Shown in pieces: positions 39,905 to 48,691 of a DNA stretch of 64,000 bases (positions are counted from its first letter, which is position 1; every line of letters begins with the position of its first letter). The stretch is from contig NZ_JAJVKV010000003.1 of the NCBI RefSeq assembly GCF_024198175.1, positions 372,001-436,000 on the forward strand, in the 5' to 3' direction. Origin of the DNA: Pyxidicoccus xibeiensis. GTDB taxonomy: Bacteria > Myxococcota > Myxococcia > Myxococcales > Myxococcaceae. A program made the translations under genes and the position numbers. A model generated the notes under the pieces. The model was given only the letters and a program-made list of their open reading frames with translations, had not been told where the DNA came from and ran no database searches.

Positions 39905-41477
39905 GTCACGGCACGACTCAGCCGCTCCTGTCTCCACTCCCGCCCCGCGTCCGTGGGACGCTCGGGGTGCGCCCGCGCCCGTGGCACAGTCCGCGCCGCC
40001 CTCTCCGGCGGAGCCTGTCCGCCACGCGGAGGCACCGCGCGCGGCCGAGCCCATGCTTCACGAGGAGGCACCTCGCGTCGCCGAGCTCGTGCGCCACGCG
40101 GAGCCAGCTCGCGCCCCGGAGGCGCCACGCCCCGCCGAGGCCATGCGCACGGCGGCACATTCACGCGACTCGGGTGCTCCGTACCCTGTGGAGTCGATGC
40201 GCGCGGCAGAGCCCCTTCGGCATCCGGAGCCGTCGCGCCCGTCCGCACCGCTCTACCCCGTCGAGCCGCCTCGCCCCGTCATGGCGACTCAGGCCACGCC
40301 CCCCATGCCGTCGGGCCCGGTCTTCGACGACCTGCCGCCTTCCGCGGCCCGGCCGCTCTCGTTCCTCCGCAACGGAGGCGGCGCCGCCGGCCATGCGATG
40401 GCAGCACCGTCGCCATCAGGTGGCCCCGCCTACTCCGCCGAGAGCATCACTCCTTCCGGCCCGGTGATGGACGGACTGCCTCCGTCCGCGGCCCGCCCGC
40501 TCTCCTTCCTGCGCAACGGAGGCGGCGCCCAGCCGCCCGCGCCAGTGCCCGTCGGGGCCACCCCGCTCTCCCGCACCACCGAGCCCGCGCCCTCCGTGCG
40601 CGTCACCAACGTGCGCCGGCCGGAGCCACCGTCCGCTCCGCCCGAGCCACCGCCGTACGAAGATGAGGACGCGCGCTTCTATCCCGAGGAGAACTCGCCC
40701 GAGGGCTGCGCCTCCGGAGAGTGCATCCCCGACGCCGCGCCCATCGACGGCCCCGCGCCGCTCGCCGCCATGCCCGCGCCCACCAACGGCGCGCACGCCA
40801 TCGGCGCCCAGGCCCTCATGCCCGCGCCCACCCACGGCGCGCACGCCACCGGCGCTCGGGGCCCCATGGCCGCGGCCCCGGCGCAGACGCCCTCCGCCCC
40901 CGCGCGCCCCCAGCCCTTCACGCCCCCCGCGCCCGCGACCTTCGCCCCGGAGCCGGACCCCGAGCCCGAGCCCGTGGCGGCACCGGCCCCGAGCCTCCGC
41001 GCCCGGGACAACCCCAACCTGCCCCTCATCGACCGGTGGCGGGCCGCCGTGGAGACCGTGAAGGGCGCCTCGCCCCGGCACGGTGCCGCGCTGGCGAACG
41101 GTCGCCTCGTCTCCATGCGGGCAGGAGAAATCGTCCTGGGCTTCCTGCCCACGGCCGGCTTCCACAAGACGGCCGTGAGCTCCCCCGGAGGCAAGGCCGC
41201 CGTCGACAAGGCCCTGGCCGAGCACTTCGGTCGCCCGGTGAAGCTCACCATCCAGGACATCGCCGCGGATGACACCCGGATGGGGCTCAGCATCGCCGAG
41301 CAGGATGCCCAGAGCCGCGCCGCCCACGAGAAGAGCACGGACAGCAAGGTCCGGACCCATCCCGCCGTCCGGGCCGTTCTCAAGTTCCTGGGGGGCGAAA
41401 TCGAGCACATCCAGGTCTACGAGCCCGAGCGCCCCTCCGCCGTCCCTCCGACCGACACTCCGGACGACAGCGCCTGA
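39777..41477 (+). CDS. dnaX: Tau-specific C-terminal part of DnaX in the +1 frame
   Basis: This frame overlaps the end of the gamma frame by about 128 bases and runs to 41477. It has no convincing start or ribosome site of its own. After a long Pro/Ala-rich linker it ends in a folded domain, from NLPLIDRWRAAVETVKGA through GEIVLGFLPTAGFHK, AVDKALAEHFGRPVKL and HPAVRAVLKFLGGEIEHI, that fits DnaX domain V (binds the polymerase alpha subunit) with no other reasonable owner. A +1 (or -2) shift in the overlap would give a tau of about 930 residues. The linker contains two copies of LPPSAARPLSFLRNGGG, 48 residues apart. Either a programmed shift or an indel explains the split. Confidence 0.8.
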   Translation: MARFRSCWPAWTGSRPGCPRTVPPRTPLERQEVAPAPRTFAPESRHDSAAPVSTPAPRPWDARGAPAPVAQSAPPSPAEPVRHAEAPRAAEPMLHEEAPRVAELVRHAEPARAPEAPRPAEAMRTAAHSRDSGAPYPVESMRAAEPLRHPEPSRPSAPLYPVEPPRPVMATQATPPMPSGPVFDDLPPSAARPLSFLRNGGGAAGHAMAAPSPSGGPAYSAESITPSGPVMDGLPPSAARPLSFLRNGGGAQPPAPVPVGATPLSRTTEPAPSVRVTNVRRPEPPSAPPEPPPYEDEDARFYPEENSPEGCASGECIPDAAPIDGPAPLAAMPAPTNGAHAIGAQALMPAPTHGAHATGARGPMAAAPAQTPSAPARPQPFTPPAPATFAPEPDPEPEPVAAPAPSLRARDNPNLPLIDRWRAAVETVKGASPRHGAALANGRLVSMRAGEIVLGFLPTAGFHKTAVSSPGGKAAVDKALAEHFGRPVKLTIQDIAADDTRMGLSIAEQDAQSRAAHEKSTDSKVRTHPAVRAVLKFLGGEIEHIQVYEPERPSAVPPTDTPDDSA

Positions 41478-41502
41478 CAAGGCGCGCCGGCAACGGTAGG
41501 GT
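41474..41502 (+). promoter_or_regulatory. Putative promoter of ybaB-recR
   Basis: CTGACA (41474-41479), 17-base spacer, TAGGGT (41497-41502), overlapping the tau stop codon. A start near 41510 would leave a leader of about 60 bases before ybaB. Sequence match only. Confidence 0.4.
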
Positions 41503-41568
41503 GCGCGTCGTTCCACGCCCGGGCGGGTCCAATCACGGAGCCCGCTCCCACGAGTACCGAGGAAGCAC

Positions 41569-41886
41569 ATGCCTGGCGTCGACCTGAACTACTTCATCCG
41601 GCAGGCGAACAAGCTGACGGAGAAGATTGAAGAGCGGAAGCAGCAGCTGGCGGATGAGACCGTCGAGGCGAAGGCCGGCGAGGGCCGTGTCACCGTCGTC
41701 GCCAACGGCGTCCAGGAGATCCGCAGCATCAAGATCGACAAGTCCGCCATCGACCCGAACGACACGTCGATGCTCGAGGACCTCATCACCGCCGCCGTGA
41801 ATGCTGCCCTGACGAGCAGCCGTCAGCACATGCAGCGCGAGCTCGCGAAAATCTCCGGCGGCGTGAAGATCCCCGGCGTTACCTGA
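41569..41886 (+). CDS. ybaB: YbaB/EbfC family nucleoid-associated protein
   Basis: 105 residues, standard length, with GAGGAAG before the ATG. The N-terminal helix LNYFIRQANKLTEKIEERKQ and the central strands around GEGRVTVVANGVQEIRSIKI, followed by EDLITAAVNAAL, are diagnostic. It is a small dimeric DNA-binding protein. The order dnaX-ybaB-recR is conserved widely in bacteria and supports the call. recR begins seven bases after the stop. Confidence 0.94.
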   Translation: MPGVDLNYFIRQANKLTEKIEERKQQLADETVEAKAGEGRVTVVANGVQEIRSIKIDKSAIDPNDTSMLEDLITAAVNAALTSSRQHMQRELAKISGGVKIPGVT

Positions 41887-41892
41887 TACCGG

Positions 41893-42486
41893 ATGACCCC
41901 CGATCCGCTCAATCGACTCGTCGCCCAGCTCGCGAAGCTGCCAGGCATCGGCGAGAAGACCGCGCAGCGCCTCGCATTCCATATCCTGCGGGCGCCGGGC
42001 GAGTACGCCTCGGACCTGTCCCAGGCCATCCGCGAGGTGAAGGAGAAGGTGCACCTGTGCGTGCGCTGCTTCTCCCTCACCGACTCGGAGACCTGCGGCT
42101 TCTGCCGGGACTCCCGCCGGGATGAGCGCGTCCTGTGCGTGGTGGAGACGTACGCCGACCTGATGGCGCTGGAGCGCACCCGCGAGTTCAAGGGCCGCTA
42201 CCACGTGCTGCACGGCGTGCTGTCCCCGCTCGAGGGCGTGGGCCCGGAGCAGCTGCGCATCAAGGAGCTGCTGGAGCGCCTCAACGACAGCCGCGTGGAG
42301 GAGCTCATCGTCGCCACCAACCCGGACGTCGAGGGCGAGGCCACCGCGCTCTACCTCACGCGCCTGCTCAAGCCCATGGGCCTGCGCGTCACCCGCATCG
42401 CCCAGGGCCTGCCCATGGGCGGCGACCTGGAGTTCGCGGACCAGGCCACGCTGGCGAAGGCGCTGTCCGCCCGCCGCGACCTGTAA
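41893..42486 (+). CDS. recR: Recombination mediator RecR
   Basis: 197 residues. An N-terminal helix-hairpin-helix (LAKLPGIGEKTAQRLAFHIL) is followed by a zinc finger with two cysteine pairs, CVRCFSLTDSETCGFC. The Toprim domain contains VVETYADLMALE and ATNPDVEGEATALYL, and the C-terminus has the GLPMGGDLEFADQATL segment. With RecF and RecO it loads RecA on SSB-coated DNA. Last gene of the dnaX-ybaB-recR group. Confidence 0.97.
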   Translation: MTPDPLNRLVAQLAKLPGIGEKTAQRLAFHILRAPGEYASDLSQAIREVKEKVHLCVRCFSLTDSETCGFCRDSRRDERVLCVVETYADLMALERTREFKGRYHVLHGVLSPLEGVGPEQLRIKELLERLNDSRVEELIVATNPDVEGEATALYLTRLLKPMGLRVTRIAQGLPMGGDLEFADQATLAKALSARRDL

Positions 42487-42496
42487 GCGCCGGAAG

Positions 42497-42521
42497 GCGG
42501 CACCGGACGCCCCGGTGCCGC
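42497..42521. terminator. Bidirectional hairpin between recR and the kinase gene
   Basis: Perfect 10-bp stem GCGGCACCGG / CCGGTGCCGC with a 5-base loop in the 34-base space between two converging genes; it touches the last base of the kinase stop codon. There is no T-tract, so efficiency is uncertain. Confidence 0.5.
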
Positions 42522-44437
42522 TACTGCGTCACCCGCCACTCGAAGGGCATCACCACGGTGACTTCCTGGTCGCGGTGCGCCGGGAAGCGCAGCCGCTCTA
42601 TCTGGGCCTCCAGGCAGCGGCCCACTCCTGACGAGGCCAGCGCCCCCTTCGTCCCCGCCTTCACCTTGCCCGACGAGGCGATGGTGAGCTGCACCTGCAC
42701 CTTGCCCTGGCTCGCCGACAGGTCCGTCTTGTAGCGCTCGAAGCACGCGGTGATGCGGGCCTGCCCGCGCGACACCACGCGCTCGATGTCCTCCACGCGC
42801 AGCGTCACCGCCTTCTTCGTGCTGGCGTGGCGCGCCTCCGGTGGGGCCTTCGAGGGCACGTCCTTCGTCCTGGCACTCGTCGGCGCGGCGATGGCCGCCT
42901 CTTCCGTCTCCGTGCCGTCCGCCGGAGCCACCGCGACCTCCGCGCCCGGAGCCGCGGCTGCCGCCGTGTCACCCACCGCCGTCCCCTGCTGTGCAGCAGC
43001 CGCCATCGCCGTGTCGCCCACCGGTACCCCGGGCTGCGCGGGAGCCGTCGCGGCGGCAGGGGCCTCGCCCGTGCCCGGAGCCGCGACTGGCTGTCCCATC
43101 GCGCCCTGCGGTGGCAGGTCCTGGACGATGGACGGATGCGCCTGGACCTTCTGCACGCCGACGTACCCGACGATGCCCACGCCGGCCAGCAGCAGCCCTC
43201 CCGCGAGCCCGAGGGCGGCGGTGCGCCAGCTGCGAGCCGCGGGCCTGGAAGCCGGCTCCGAAGGCACGGGAGAAGTCCGGACCGGAGGTGGCACGGCGGC
43301 GGTCCGGGCCTGGGCCTCGGCGCTCGGAACCGGACGGCCGCCGTACACGTCCGTCCCGTTGAGCGGCCCCTCCGCGCCGGGCGCCTGCACAGGAGAGCCC
43401 TCGGTGCCGTAGGTGGCGGTGAGGGTGGCCAGCGTGGGGATGCGGGTGCGCTCCGTGAAGCGCTCCTCGCCGAAGTGCCCGCGCAGGAAGGCGCCGAGCT
43501 GCGCGGTGCCCGAGGCGCTCAGGTGCTCGCCCAGGAACGCCTCCAGGCCTTCCGCGAAGGCCTCCGCGCTGGGGTAGCGGTCCTCCGGCTTGAAGGCCAT
43601 GGCCTTGAGGACGATGGCCTCCAGCTCCTCGGGCAGGTCGGGCCGCAGCTCGCGCGGGCGCTTGAAGTCGCCCTGCATCAGCGCGTTGAGCACCGCCAGG
43701 TCATTCTCCCGCGAGAAGGGCCGCACGTGGGTGAGCGCCTCGTACAGGCTCACGCCCAGCGCGAAGACGTCAGAGCGCCGGTCCACCTCCTTGCCCTGCG
43801 CCTGCTCCGGCGCCATGTACATGTACTTGCCCTTCACCACGCCGGTGCGCGTGTTGACGAGCCTCGACTCGGCCTTGGCGATGCCGAAGTCCAGCACCTT
43901 CACCTGTCCCTGGTACGTCAGGTACAGGTTGGAGGGAGAGATGTCGCGGTGGACGATGTTGAGCGGCTGCCCCGCCTCGTTGCAGAACTCGTGGGCGAAG
44001 TGCAGCCCCCGCGCCGCGTCGATGAGCACCCGCAGCACCACGGGGAAGGGCACGTACTGCCGCCGCCGTCCCGCCAGCCGCAGCGTCGTGGAGAAGTCCT
44101 CGCCCGCGAGGTACTCCATGCAGATGTAGTAGCAGCCCTCGGTGAAGCCGAGCTCTTGAATCTGCACGATGTTGGGGTGCGACAGCTTCGCCGCCAGCCG
44201 CGCCTCCTCGCGGAACATCTCCACGAAGTCGGGGATGTTCGACAGGTGCGGCAGCATCCGCTTGATGACGACGTTGCGCTCGAAGTTGTCGGCGCCCAGC
44301 AGCTTGGCCAGGAAGATCTCCGCCATGCCGCCTTCGGCCAGCTTCCGCACCAGCACGTACTGGCCATAGGGGCGGAGCAGGGGCGCGGAGGCGACCTCGG
44401 GGACAGGTCGGGTCGTCTGGGGGGATGACATCCTCAC
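42521..44437 (-). CDS. Ser/Thr protein kinase with AgmX/PglI-like C-terminal domain
   Basis: 638 residues from a GTG that overlaps the stop of the FecR gene (GTGA); an ATG two codons in is the alternative. Kinase domain: G-loop LAEGGMAEIF, K59, HRDISPSN (163-170), DFG (183-185), APE (209-211), so it looks active. After a Pro/Ala linker there is a transmembrane helix (LGLAGGLLLAGVGIVGYVGV, about 410-430), an Ala/Thr-rich stretch, and a C-terminal domain (about 545-638) with ITACFERYK and RCLEAQI. That domain resembles the end of the protein at 57717-59060, including both cysteines. The kinase is cytoplasmic and the C-terminal domain periplasmic, so it may sense the envelope. Confidence 0.88.
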   Translation of the reverse strand: MRMSSPQTTRPVPEVASAPLLRPYGQYVLVRKLAEGGMAEIFLAKLLGADNFERNVVIKRMLPHLSNIPDFVEMFREEARLAAKLSHPNIVQIQELGFTEGCYYICMEYLAGEDFSTTLRLAGRRRQYVPFPVVLRVLIDAARGLHFAHEFCNEAGQPLNIVHRDISPSNLYLTYQGQVKVLDFGIAKAESRLVNTRTGVVKGKYMYMAPEQAQGKEVDRRSDVFALGVSLYEALTHVRPFSRENDLAVLNALMQGDFKRPRELRPDLPEELEAIVLKAMAFKPEDRYPSAEAFAEGLEAFLGEHLSASGTAQLGAFLRGHFGEERFTERTRIPTLATLTATYGTEGSPVQAPGAEGPLNGTDVYGGRPVPSAEAQARTAAVPPPVRTSPVPSEPASRPAARSWRTAALGLAGGLLLAGVGIVGYVGVQKVQAHPSIVQDLPPQGAMGQPVAAPGTGEAPAAATAPAQPGVPVGDTAMAAAAQQGTAVGDTAAAAAPGAEVAVAPADGTETEEAAIAAPTSARTKDVPSKAPPEARHASTKKAVTLRVEDIERVVSRGQARITACFERYKTDLSASQGKVQVQLTIASSGKVKAGTKGALASSGVGRCLEAQIERLRFPAHRDQEVTVVMPFEWRVTQ

Positions 44438-46431
44438 GGCCCTCGGGGTCTCAGGGTGCGCACCGTGTGGACTTCCGGGGCACCGGAACGAGTCATCTTA
44501 AACACCAGGAGGGGGGGCGAGCCCACCGGCTCCACCCAGGTACTGAAACGGTGTTTGCCATCCAGCGCCACCGGACGTCCATTGATGGACAGGCGGGCGT
44601 CCACCGGCGCCACGCCGGAGGCTCGCACCCGCTCGCCTGCTCGCTGACCGTTACGCGGAGTGGAAACCACCAGCACCGGCACCGAGTTATCGTACACCAA
44701 CTCCAGCTTGTTCATCCGCCCGCCCTTGAGCTGTGCGCCCGACGCGGAGAGCGGGGTGACGGACCAGAGGTAGCTGCCCTCCTCCAGCGCGCCTGCGTCC
44801 AGCGCGGCGCGCGTCTCCGCCACGGTGCGCTCCGCCACCGGCGTGCCCAGCGCGCCGGCCCGGTACACCGCCACGCGGTAGCGCGCCGCCGAGGCCTCCT
44901 CGCCGTAGGTGAACGTCACCGCCGGAGGCTTGTCCTGGTAGAAGATGGTCGTCTTCTCCGGCCCCTCGGGCACCACGTTGCGCACCCGGTCCAGCTGCTT
45001 CGACGGGCGCTCCGGCGCGAAGAGCGCGTGGCCCTTCGCCACCTCCGTCCCGTCCGCGCGGCGCACGCGCCAATAGAGGGCCCCGCGCGCCGGGGCCGGC
45101 ACGTTGACGAAGGGCTTGTACACCGTGCCCGTCAGCACCGGGCGCGTGAAGCCCGCGTCCGAGGCCACCTCCACCACCGCCTCGCCCTCGCCCTCCCAGG
45201 TGAACGCCACCTCGGGCAGTCCCTGGTGATAGACCTCCGCGCCCTCGGCCACGCCCTCACCCAGGACCAGCGGCGCCGGCGCGAGCGGTGCCACCCGCGG
45301 AGCCCCGGCCTCGCCCTCCACGGTGGCCCGCTCTCCCGCGCGCAGCGCCTGTCGCGCCCCGCCGCGCACCAGCGTCACCTGCCCGGTGAAGGCGTCCACG
45401 AGGTAGCCCTTCCCCGTGCGCCGCACCTCCAGCCGCGCCGCCCCGCTGCCCTCCAGGTTCAGCCCCGGCAGCACCACGCGGCTGGTGCGGCCCTGCGCCA
45501 GCTGCAGCCCCAGCTCGCCCTGCCGCAGGTCCACCCGCGCCTCGTCCGTGCTGCCCCCCTGCCCCGCCGACTCCAGCACCAGCTCCGACGCCGAGCCCAG
45601 TGACAGCACGGAGGCCGAGCCCTCCAGCGCCAGCATCGCCGAGCCTCCCGCGCGCGTGCGCACGCCATCTCCGGGCGCCAGCACCTCGCCCTGCTTCTTC
45701 ACCGGACGCCAGCGCACGTCACCCTTGGGGCGCAGCTCCGCGCGGCCCGTGTCCAGGCGCACCGTCACCGCGATGGGCGCCAGCTCCACCACGCGCGGCG
45801 TGCGCGCCACCAGCTCCACCTTCCCACCCGTCGCCGCCACCGCCTGGCCCTCGGCGGCGCTCAGCTGCTGGCCATCCTTGGAGACGAACTCGATGGCGCC
45901 CAGCCGCACCTCCACGCGGCCCGCGTCCTTCTCCACCTGCACGCTCACCTCGCTGGGCGCGTCCGAGCCCACGCGGGTGAGACCGAAGGGCGTGAGGATG
46001 CTCAGCGTCACCTTCGCGCCCTTGCCGCCGCCACCGGGCCGCGCCGCCGCCGCGGGCACGCGGGACAGCAGGATGCCGCGCTCCACCGTGAGGACGATGC
46101 CGCCCGAGTCCTCGCTCAGGGCGAAGCGCGCGCCGTTGCCCACCTCGACCGAGCGCCCATCCGGGAAGCGCACCGTCGCCGCGCCGCCCGCGCCCGTCTC
46201 CAGCGCGTCCCCTCCATAGAGAGGCCCCTCGGTGGCGGGCACCACCTTGCCGCCCCGCTCCAGGCGCACGTCGCCGGACAGCCCCTCCAGCCGCCCCAGC
46301 TCCACGCCCGCGTCCGGGGCCTGCGCCTGTACCGGTGCCGCCGTGGGAGCCACGGGCGGCGTGGCCGCGTCCTCGTCACAGCCCGAGGCGAGGAGCAGGA
46401 GGGCCAGGAACCAGGGGCGCGTGGAGCTCAC
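44434..46431 (-). CDS. FecR-domain lipoprotein
   Basis: 665 residues with a lipoprotein signal ending LLLLASGC (C18). Two FecR-type domains are visible: one around LEGLSGDVRLERGG to VEVGNGARFALS (about 46-125), and a second around WRPVKKQGEVLAPGDGVRT to LSLGSASELVLE (about 240-310). The C-terminal part has Ig/fibronectin-like beta-strand patterns (YLWSVTPLSASGAQLKGG). FecR domains sense signals in the periplasm or form structural modules. Start and stop overlap the neighbouring genes by four bases, so all three genes are co-translated. Confidence 0.8.
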   Translation of the reverse strand: MSSTRPWFLALLLLASGCDEDAATPPVAPTAAPVQAQAPDAGVELGRLEGLSGDVRLERGGKVVPATEGPLYGGDALETGAGGAATVRFPDGRSVEVGNGARFALSEDSGGIVLTVERGILLSRVPAAAARPGGGGKGAKVTLSILTPFGLTRVGSDAPSEVSVQVEKDAGRVEVRLGAIEFVSKDGQQLSAAEGQAVAATGGKVELVARTPRVVELAPIAVTVRLDTGRAELRPKGDVRWRPVKKQGEVLAPGDGVRTRAGGSAMLALEGSASVLSLGSASELVLESAGQGGSTDEARVDLRQGELGLQLAQGRTSRVVLPGLNLEGSGAARLEVRRTGKGYLVDAFTGQVTLVRGGARQALRAGERATVEGEAGAPRVAPLAPAPLVLGEGVAEGAEVYHQGLPEVAFTWEGEGEAVVEVASDAGFTRPVLTGTVYKPFVNVPAPARGALYWRVRRADGTEVAKGHALFAPERPSKQLDRVRNVVPEGPEKTTIFYQDKPPAVTFTYGEEASAARYRVAVYRAGALGTPVAERTVAETRAALDAGALEEGSYLWSVTPLSASGAQLKGGRMNKLELVYDNSVPVLVVSTPRNGQRAGERVRASGVAPVDARLSINGRPVALDGKHRFSTWVEPVGSPPLLVFKMTRSGAPEVHTVRTLRPRGP

Positions 46432-48005
46432 CGTCTCTGCCTCGGGAAGAGATCGACGTTGAAGATGGCCTGCTCGCCGTCGCGCAAGGTGACGACCTTG
46501 GTCTGCGGCAGGTGCCCGCGAGCGGAGATGGTGATGCGGTAGGTACCGCCCTTCACCCGGACGGTGAAGGCGCCCTTCGCGTCCGTGCGCGTGCGCACCT
46601 TCGCCTGGGGAATGAGGAGCGTGGCGGACACCGGCTTGCCGCCGCGCGTGCTGCGCACCTGGCCGCTGAGGGTGGCGGGGTCGCCCTTGCGCTCGGTGGC
46701 GAGCGGCACGGACAGCTCCGCCTCCTGCCCGGCGACCACCACGGCGGCCTCCTCCGCCACACGGAAGCCGGGGGACTTCACCACCACCGCCACCGGCCCG
46801 GGAGCCAGGTCCTTCACCCGCGCATGCCCCATCAAGTCCGTGCGCACCTCCACCGCGCCCACCGCCACGCGCACGCCCGGCAGCGGCACCCCGTTCTCCC
46901 CCTTCACCACCGTCACCCGCAGCGTGCCCGTGGGCGGAGGCAGCCGGCGCGCCTTCACCTCCAGCGCCGCGCGCCCGCCCTCCTCCACCGACGCCCGCGC
47001 CTCGGACGGCGCGTAGCCCTCCGCGCTCACCCGCGCGGCCACCTCGCCCGCGGGCAGCTCCGCTTCCACCAGGCCCTGTGCGTCCGCCACGCGCTCCACG
47101 TCGCCCAGCACCACCCGCGCACCCGGCAGCGGCGCGCCCGTCTCCGCGTCCTTTATCTGGAGGGCCAGCGTGCCCACCGGCAGGCGGGGCGCGGGCGCCA
47201 GCGCCGGTGCGGGAGCGGCATCACGCCACGCCAGCTCCAGCGCCGCGCCCACCCGGCGCAGCCGCTGCTCCGAGCGCGTGCCGTCCGCCAGCGTCACCGT
47301 GTCCTGCACGTGCTGGAAGTCCAGCACCAGCGTGCCCGCCCAGCGCGACGCCGACTTCAGCGGCACCAGCAGCGCGCCTCCCGCCGAGAAGCCCGTCGCC
47401 TCCGCCTTCTCGCCGGCCGCGTCGCGCACCGACAGCGCCACCGGCAGCTCTCCGCGCGCCTCCAGCTTCAGCCCCGCGAACAGCGGCACCAGCACGCGCC
47501 CGTTCACCAGCGCCGCGTGCCGCACGCCTCGCGCCAGCACCGGCTCCGACGAGCTGCCGAAGAGCGGGAGCTGCGCGAAGCCGTAGCCCGCCCCCACCTC
47601 CGCCCGCACCGGCCCGAGCAACGCCCGCGCTCGCGGCCCCACCGAAGCACGCACCAGGCTGCCGCCGGTGATCCTCAACGTCCCCTCCTTCAGGTCGAAC
47701 GCCTCGCGCTGCACCCTCGCCCATGCCCCCAGCCACGGCCCCACCCACACCGTCCCCACCGCCGCCAGGTCGTTCGGCGTCAGCCCCTCATAGGTGAGCC
47801 CCGGCCCTACATCCACCTGCCGACCATCACGCAGGGCCACGCCATAGCGCACGCGCAGCGTGGCCTGCTCCGCCACCTCTTCCGCATGGGCGGATGGGAG
47901 GGCGGCCAGCACCAGGAGCACCGGCGCCAGACGCGCCAACAGACGGAGGGGGGAGGGGGGCGGCAAAGCCCGGCGGAGTATAGAGAAACCCGCGAACGCC
48001 CCCAA
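46428..48005 (-). CDS. Outer-membrane-barrel-like protein with carboxypeptidase-regulatory-like repeats
   Basis: 525 residues with a signal peptide ending PSAHA. Residues about 45-260 show alternating amphipathic strands (LRVRYGVALRDGRQVDVGPG, then VGPWLGAWARVQRE and WAGTLVLDFQHV) like an outer-membrane barrel. Three CarboxypepD_reg-like beta domains follow: TLALQIKDAETGAPLPGARV, TLRVTVVKGENGVPLPGVRV, and TLSGQVRSTRGGKPVSATLL. These domains usually carry ligands or adhesins at the cell surface. First gene of the three-gene minus operon with FecR and kinase; divergent from mglB by 195 bases. Confidence 0.75.
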   Translation of the reverse strand: MGAFAGFSILRRALPPPSPLRLLARLAPVLLVLAALPSAHAEEVAEQATLRVRYGVALRDGRQVDVGPGLTYEGLTPNDLAAVGTVWVGPWLGAWARVQREAFDLKEGTLRITGGSLVRASVGPRARALLGPVRAEVGAGYGFAQLPLFGSSSEPVLARGVRHAALVNGRVLVPLFAGLKLEARGELPVALSVRDAAGEKAEATGFSAGGALLVPLKSASRWAGTLVLDFQHVQDTVTLADGTRSEQRLRRVGAALELAWRDAAPAPALAPAPRLPVGTLALQIKDAETGAPLPGARVVLGDVERVADAQGLVEAELPAGEVAARVSAEGYAPSEARASVEEGGRAALEVKARRLPPPTGTLRVTVVKGENGVPLPGVRVAVGAVEVRTDLMGHARVKDLAPGPVAVVVKSPGFRVAEEAAVVVAGQEAELSVPLATERKGDPATLSGQVRSTRGGKPVSATLLIPQAKVRTRTDAKGAFTVRVKGGTYRITISARGHLPQTKVVTLRDGEQAIFNVDLFPRQRR

Positions 48006-48200
48006 ACAGGTCGTCCGGGTGGCATGGGGACGGACGCCGATTGCACCCGGAGACGTGGATGGCTTCTTGCTGGAGTGGAAGCGCTTTGCTAAGCATCCTG
48101 ACGGTCGGTAGCGCCTCGTCTAACCTCCGGGATTCACTCCAGAAACAATCGGAGCGCCGCCGTGAGCGGGGCGAGCGAACGCTGAGGAGCGCATACGCCC

Positions 48201-48680
48201 ATGGGCACGCAACTGGTGATGTACGAAGAGGAGTTCACCAAGATCAACGCCGTTTGCGACCGGCTCACCAAGGACGCGAACGCGAAGGTGGTCTTCCTCG
48301 TCGACAAGAACGGTCAGCTCATCTCCTCGGCCGGTCAGACGCAGAACATCGACACGACCTCGCTGGCCTCGCTGACGGCCGGCAACGTGGCCGCGATGGG
48401 TGGCCTGGCCAAGCTGATCGGTGAGAACGAGTTCCCCAACCAGTTCCACGAGGGGGCCAAGGACTCGCTCTACATGACCATCGTCGGGAGCCGGGTCGTG
48501 CTGGTCGTCATCTTCGACAACCGCACCAGCCTGGGCCTCGTCCGCCTTCGCATCAAGAAGGCCAGCGACGAGCTCACGAAGATCTTCGAGAGCCTGGTGA
48601 AGAAGACGGACAGCCCGGGTGCCGGGTCGCCCTTCGCCGAGATCTCCGACGACGATATCGACAACCTCTTCAGCGAGTAA
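48201..48680 (+). CDS. mglB: MglB, Roadblock-family GAP and regulator of MglA
   Basis: 159 residues, the length of M. xanthus MglB. It begins [19 protein letters not shown], with the Roadblock/LC7 core in [38 protein letters not shown] and [18 protein letters not shown], and an acidic C-terminus ([11 protein letters not shown]). MglB dimers stimulate GTP hydrolysis by MglA and mark the lagging pole in gliding cells. GAGGAG lies about 11 bases before the ATG. mglA follows after 11 bases. Confidence 0.97.
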   Translation: MGTQLVMYEEEFTKINAVCDRLTKDANAKVVFLVDKNGQLISSAGQTQNIDTTSLASLTAGNVAAMGGLAKLIGENEFPNQFHEGAKDSLYMTIVGSRVVLVVIFDNRTSLGLVRLRIKKASDELTKIFESLVKKTDSPGAGSPFAEISDDDIDNLFSE

Positions 48681-48691
48681 GCCGGGAAGCC

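Noticed and set aside
39777..41477. Independent Pro/Ala-rich gene after dnaX
   Set aside because: It has no convincing start or ribosome site, overlaps the dnaX end, and its C-terminus fits DnaX domain V, so it is treated as the tau part of dnaX.
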